DNA from: Diploscapter coronatus
Taxonomy: Eukaryota; Nematoda; Chromadorea; Rhabditida; Rhabditidae
Assembly: GCA_964036155.1 (NCBI GenBank)
Contig: OZ038422.1
Coordinates: forward strand, 78,453,201-78,517,200
DNA length: 64,000 nt
Direction: 5' to 3'
This document shows, piece after piece, positions 60,235 to 64,000 of this stretch (its first letter is position 1; each line of letters starts with the position of its first letter). Under the pieces are notes generated by a model. It saw only the letters and a program-made list of their open reading frames with translations, did not search any database and had not been told where the DNA came from. The position numbers were made by a program, and so were the translations under genes.

Positions 60235-60450
60235 CGTAAATTGGGTTACGTCGTGGCGAAACTCGAGTCGGGCGACTTTCGCTGCTTCTTCGTGTTTCTC
60301 GGTGATCGCCACAAATCATCTACTTTCTTCTCGTTCCGTCCGTGATTTTTCCGGTGCGCAATTCGCATTTCTCAATTCGAATCCAACGTTCGTCCCGCAT
60401 ATCGCCCATTAGCCTCGTTTCGGAACGGCCTCAGATATTCCGAAATGACA
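60235..60450. other. GC-rich island upstream of dep-1 / downstream of SCAP
   Basis: About 200 bases of higher-GC, CG-containing sequence stand out from the AT-rich surroundings. The plus strand has a 38-codon frame (MRRKLGYVVAKLESGDFRCF onward to TGA). No family is recognised. It may be a distal dep-1 promoter or untranslated exon, a small-peptide gene, or an ncRNA. Confidence 0.3.
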
Positions 60451-61080
60451 TGATAGAAGATGATTAACGAAAATGAAATTGAATCATCAAAGATTAGTAA
60501 AGCTGGTAATTGAATAACTTCAGTTAGACTAGGGAAGCTGAAAATTTACAAAATGACCACGATAAAGACTTTATTTTAATGCTTGGATAGAAAGGGGACA
60601 TTTTTAAATATTTGAATCTGCAAGTATGAAATTTTATCTCATCAAGCTTATCATAATCCTGCATAATTTAGGTCAAACATGTCCACCCAAATTGCAAAAG
60701 GGATAACTTCATTTCAAAAGCAACAATTGATAAATCTTGAAATTTATTAATTTAAAATTATCAACAACTTAGAATGATTTTATTCGTCAACCCTTCAAAG
60801 TAACAATCATAAATGCTAAATCAAAATTTTTAAAAATCACAATGTCATGTATTTGGAGGTAATAATAGCGCGTAAATTCATAAAGGCCAAAGTAGTAGCA
60901 AGTAACGCATTGATACTGAGCAAGTAACATTGATATCTATCAAATTTTCTAGTAACCGTGATCATAAAATAAGTGTACAATCGAAAGTTTCTATAGCATT
61001 GCCTATGCAGACCTATCAGTATATTTTTTCTATGACATAGTCTAATTGTGAATTTCTAATAAGAGGAAATTAGGCAATGA

Positions 61081-64000
61081 TTATTTGATCCGAACTATAG
61101 GCACGTGTATCAGGTACATAGTGTTGGAGCACTGGCAAATGACCCGTCTGCAGTCGACTCGCAGAAGTCGATCGATTGAACTGCCGATGTCTATCTGCAA
61201 GGTATATTTTATCTTTCACAGCAACTGTTATCGATGGTTCTTTTTATTATAATGTTTTTACGCTAGAATTCAAGCGAATCATCTTGTAAAGATCAGTTCA
61301 TTCAGATTAGAATGAAGTAACTTTTTGTTCAAGATTCAGCTTAACAATGCCGCTCTTTCGCCATTTTTAATAGTTTAATTGGGTTATATATTCGAAGATC
61401 AGGATTTTTAAAGATTGAGTTGTTAACACCTTCAGCCATATGTCTCATCTTATCGCTTTTTTCTTCACTAGAACAATAATTTCATTTGATAATTCAACGG
61501 AATTTATATTAGGCAAGTTTCTAATCCTATCTTTTCTTCAATTATCTGAAGATCGAACTAAACCAATATCAGATTCGAAAATAATATCTGATTTCTGGGA
61601 TGATGAAATCATTTCTTTTAATAGCTTTTTCTAGACTTTTCTATCATTTCATTCCAATCAAGCTGCGCTTCATTTAAATCTCGTGTTTCCTTACCTTTGT
61701 TATAAAAGCGTTGTCGAATAAAACTTGAGAAAAAAACATCTAGCTGACTAACCTGTCTGATGATAGCTTTATGCTGGAGATTCCAAAACGAAAGAGTTCG
61801 TCCCTGAGCGCAGGCAAGCACGTCTCCTTCTAAGGCACACAAACCACCACTGTCCATTGCCATTGTCGTCTGAAAATATTGATGATGAAAAATACTCTAT
61901 TTCGAGGCGATATTTACCCGTTCAAATTGCTGTTGCTTGAGTCGTGTATCCAAATGGCCATTCGATTTGTTCCAAATACAAAGTTGCCCATCGGCACAAA
62001 GACCGATCAACTTTTCATCAGTTACGGTCAAACGAACTGGTCCTGAAGTGAATTAGAGCTTTTTAGTTATTCGAGATCGTGTAAGGCATTGGAATTTGCC
62101 GATGATGAAAAGGACGGTCATCATTTTTAGAAATAGATCTGGTGAACTGTATATGAGATGGAAACTAATTTAGAAAGGAAAAATATGGAAAAGATTGGGA
62201 ACTCATAGGTTAATCGTCAAGTATCGTGAAAAACTTGATGCAACTTCTTACCTGCAAGCCCAATATCAACGGATCTGACCAGTTCTCCCTTCTTCATATT
62301 CCACGTGCAGACGATGCCATCCTCACAGGAAGAATACAGTGTTTGTGTCGGTGGATCGATGCAGAGTGAGTTGACTGGGGAAGAATGGGCAAGGAGAACG
62401 GAACATAGGGAACCCGTGGAAATACTGAATTCGTCAATTTGAATTAGGCTATTCTTTATCTGCAATAGGAAGAGGAAAGGTGGAAGGGATAGATTTGACT
62501 GTTCGATACTTTTTTGAACTGTTTTCAGTAAAGTTAATAAAATAGGTAAATCGGATTACTTGAATAATTTGATGGTATGATCCATACTGGCCGTGGCAAT
62601 TAAAGCTGCGTCTTCTTCATCCTCAGGATGATAGACATCCATTTTCCTGAGCGGCAAATGGTGTGCACTCACTGATTTGACCAATCGCATCGAAGATACG
62701 CGACGAGGCTGAAAATAAACATGGTTATACAAATCTTATTTATCTTGTAGTGCTATTATTATTATTATTATTATTGATGAGGTTAGTCGATATTGAATGC
62801 CAAAGTCACAAGATGATACGTTTGAATAAGCTTTAGAACCTACTCCTTCAGTTCTATAAGTGACTCGAATAAAATCCAATTGCCCGTCCAACCTTGCAGC
62901 GATAATTATGTCCGAACAACTCTTAAAAAAAACCTTCATCCTTTGCATGCAAATAAAGTTTAAAGAAAACGACTTCTAAATCTAGCTATTGGCTTTGAAT
63001 TACGGTTCGATGTGGACAAAATTTGTGATGAAACGCAAAGATTCACCTCGATATGCGAAACGCCGATCTGCGACTGCGCGAAAATGCCGATGAGTTTGTT
63101 GCGAATCAGGCACGCGATTTCTACGCTTCCGTCTGAGCAGCCCAGATACACCAAATCGTCACTGAAAATAGGGTATTCAGATTTGGAACAAAACTAAATT
63201 TCCAAGAACAAGTATTTGAAAGTCAAAGTTGAAACGCTTTTGGTTGCAAAATTTGTGATATTGAATAGCAATCATTTGGTGAAACAGAACGAGGAACATT
63301 TCTAACCTCGCACAAAGCGCCCAAACATTGGGCGGTCTGGGAATCTCCTTGCCTTCATCGACAGGCGCTCGCATTCGATTGAGTCGAACAGTGACCTCCC
63401 CAGTCTCCGAATTCCAAACGAGCACTCGGCCCTCGTGGCAACAGGAGATGATCTTCCTGTCTTCGTCTGCAATTCGCACGCCTTCGATAGGGAATCGATG
63501 TGAGGCAAAGACGATTGGAAGCTGAAAATGTCACCTTTCTTATTTTAGAAGTTTATCATCGTTTGAATTATTTTCACGTTCTTTTCCCCTTGCTAAATTT
63601 CTTCCGATATGTTTCATACACACTGCAGTATCTATCTCGTATTTCCATTGAATTGGCACCATAGGAAATTTTCAATTCTATTAGAAAATTGTCACTATGT
63701 TAGGGAGAAGATGAATATGTGATGCAAATGACAATCAAATCAAGGTAACCACCGAATCGATAAGTGATTTCCTGCGTTCCCTCTTCGATGTTTGCCTCAC
63801 CAAACCTCCTTCAGAGAAATTTTCATCTGGCGTTATTTCCAATGGAGTCGTCTGAAGTTTACATTTTTCGTGAAAATCTAGAACAAATAGAATGCCTCGA
63901 TTTTCTCGTTGTTCGTCATTTTTCGGAACCATTTCCCGTAGAAACAGGCGTAGAGCAAGAAACCGATAACAGTTGTAAGTAGAAGTAGAGAAAATATGGC
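61081..64000 (-). CDS. scap: SCAP, SREBP cleavage-activating (escort) protein, C-terminal part
   Basis: SCAP binds SREBP through its C-terminal WD40 domain, senses sterol through its membrane domain and escorts SREBP from ER to Golgi. The start of the gene lies beyond the window. Exons (minus) are 64000-63896, 63851-63750, 63521-63307, 63161-63047, 62933-62844, 62708-62560, 62459-62252, 62042-61918, 61869-61753 and 61194-61081. The first shows a transmembrane segment (FSLLLLTTVIGFLLYACFY), probably the last of eight. WD-type repeats follow: RKIISCCHEGRVLVWNSETG, LVYLGCSDGSVEIA, SDIIIAARLDGQLDF, LIATASMDHTIKLF, TLYSSCEDGIVCTWN, KLIGLCADGQLCIWN and DVLACAQGRTLSFWNL. The end, RVICQCSNTMYLIHVP, matches the human C-terminus around AAIVCNFGSELSLVYVP. 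Two junctions are odd: 63896/63851 needs a GC donor and a 44-base intron, and 62560/62459 is one base out of phase. Confidence 0.92.
62752..62775. repeat. ATT trinucleotide microsatellite
   Basis: About eight tandem ATT units lie in a SCAP intron between exons 62708-62560 and 62933-62844. Confidence 0.9.

Larger units (their letters stand above)
50327..61080. other. 10.7-kb gene-poor region upstream of dep-1
   Basis: The region lies between the dep-1 start and the SCAP 3' end, both on the minus strand, so it should contain dep-1 5' UTR, promoter and enhancers and the SCAP 3' UTR. Separately listed contents are a coding-like inverted repeat (51532-51740), a heptamer repeat in a GC-rich block (54180-54480), a hydrophobic ORF (56521-56861), a MITE (58251-58573) and a second GC-rich island (60235-60450). 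No complete gene is supported. Confidence 0.55.

Noticed and set aside
1..64000. CRISPR arrays, rRNA genes, complete autonomous transposons or viral genes
   Set aside because: No spaced direct repeats, rRNA motifs, or transposase, reverse transcriptase or integrase frames were seen.

Overview
The window reads as a nuclear genomic segment of a nematode. The base composition is AT-rich, with GC-richer exons broken by many short GT-AG introns ending mostly in TTTCAG, TTTAG or TTGAG. There is a cuticle collagen with nematode-type architecture, apparent spliced-leader acceptor sites a few bases before start codons, and an operon-like gene pair. I cannot name the species. The intron density (31 exons in TNPO3, 16 in a cuticle collagen) is well above what is usual for Caenorhabditis.

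Layout. (1) 266-2295 (+): 3' two-thirds of MNAT1/MAT1, the assembly factor of the CDK-activating kinase. (2) 2643-11811 (+): transportin-3/TNPO3, the SR-protein import receptor, complete in 31 exons. It lies 347 bp behind MNAT1 with a poly(A) signal and a trans-splice acceptor in between, as in a nematode operon. (3) 14087-16944 (+): a 303-residue cuticle collagen of the rol-6/sqt type in 16 small exons. (4) 18226-20211 (+): a small basic coiled-coil protein whose N-terminus resembles the centriolar protein CEP295/Ana1. (5) about 23514-25828 (+): a secreted cysteine-rich protein of a family I do not recognise. (6) 27021-50326 (-): a 25-exon R3-type receptor tyrosine phosphatase (dep-1/PTPRJ/Ptp10D class), about 1372 residues, with 4.5 kb and 10.7 kb introns on either side of the transmembrane exon. 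(7) 61081-64000 (-): the C-terminal part of SCAP, the SREBP escort protein, running off the window end.

The long gene-poor stretches (dep-1 introns and 50.3-61.1 kb) hold a foldback MITE (about 58.25-58.57 kb), a coding-like inverted repeat (about 51.53-51.74 kb), simple repeats, GC-rich islands and a few orphan ORFs. No tRNA, rRNA, CRISPR or complete autonomous transposon was found.

The genes do not form one pathway. They are housekeeping functions (transcription/cell cycle, nuclear import, sterol sensing), a structural cuticle gene, a signalling receptor and two less well characterised genes. Most worth a second look are the compact CEP295-like gene, the intron-rich collagen with a non-AG acceptor at one exon, the opposed coding-like repeat at 51.6 kb, the MITE, and three exon junctions in different genes that fail canonical splicing by about one base. 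Gene models were assembled by hand from reading frame, phase and splice sites; none was tested against RNA or a database.
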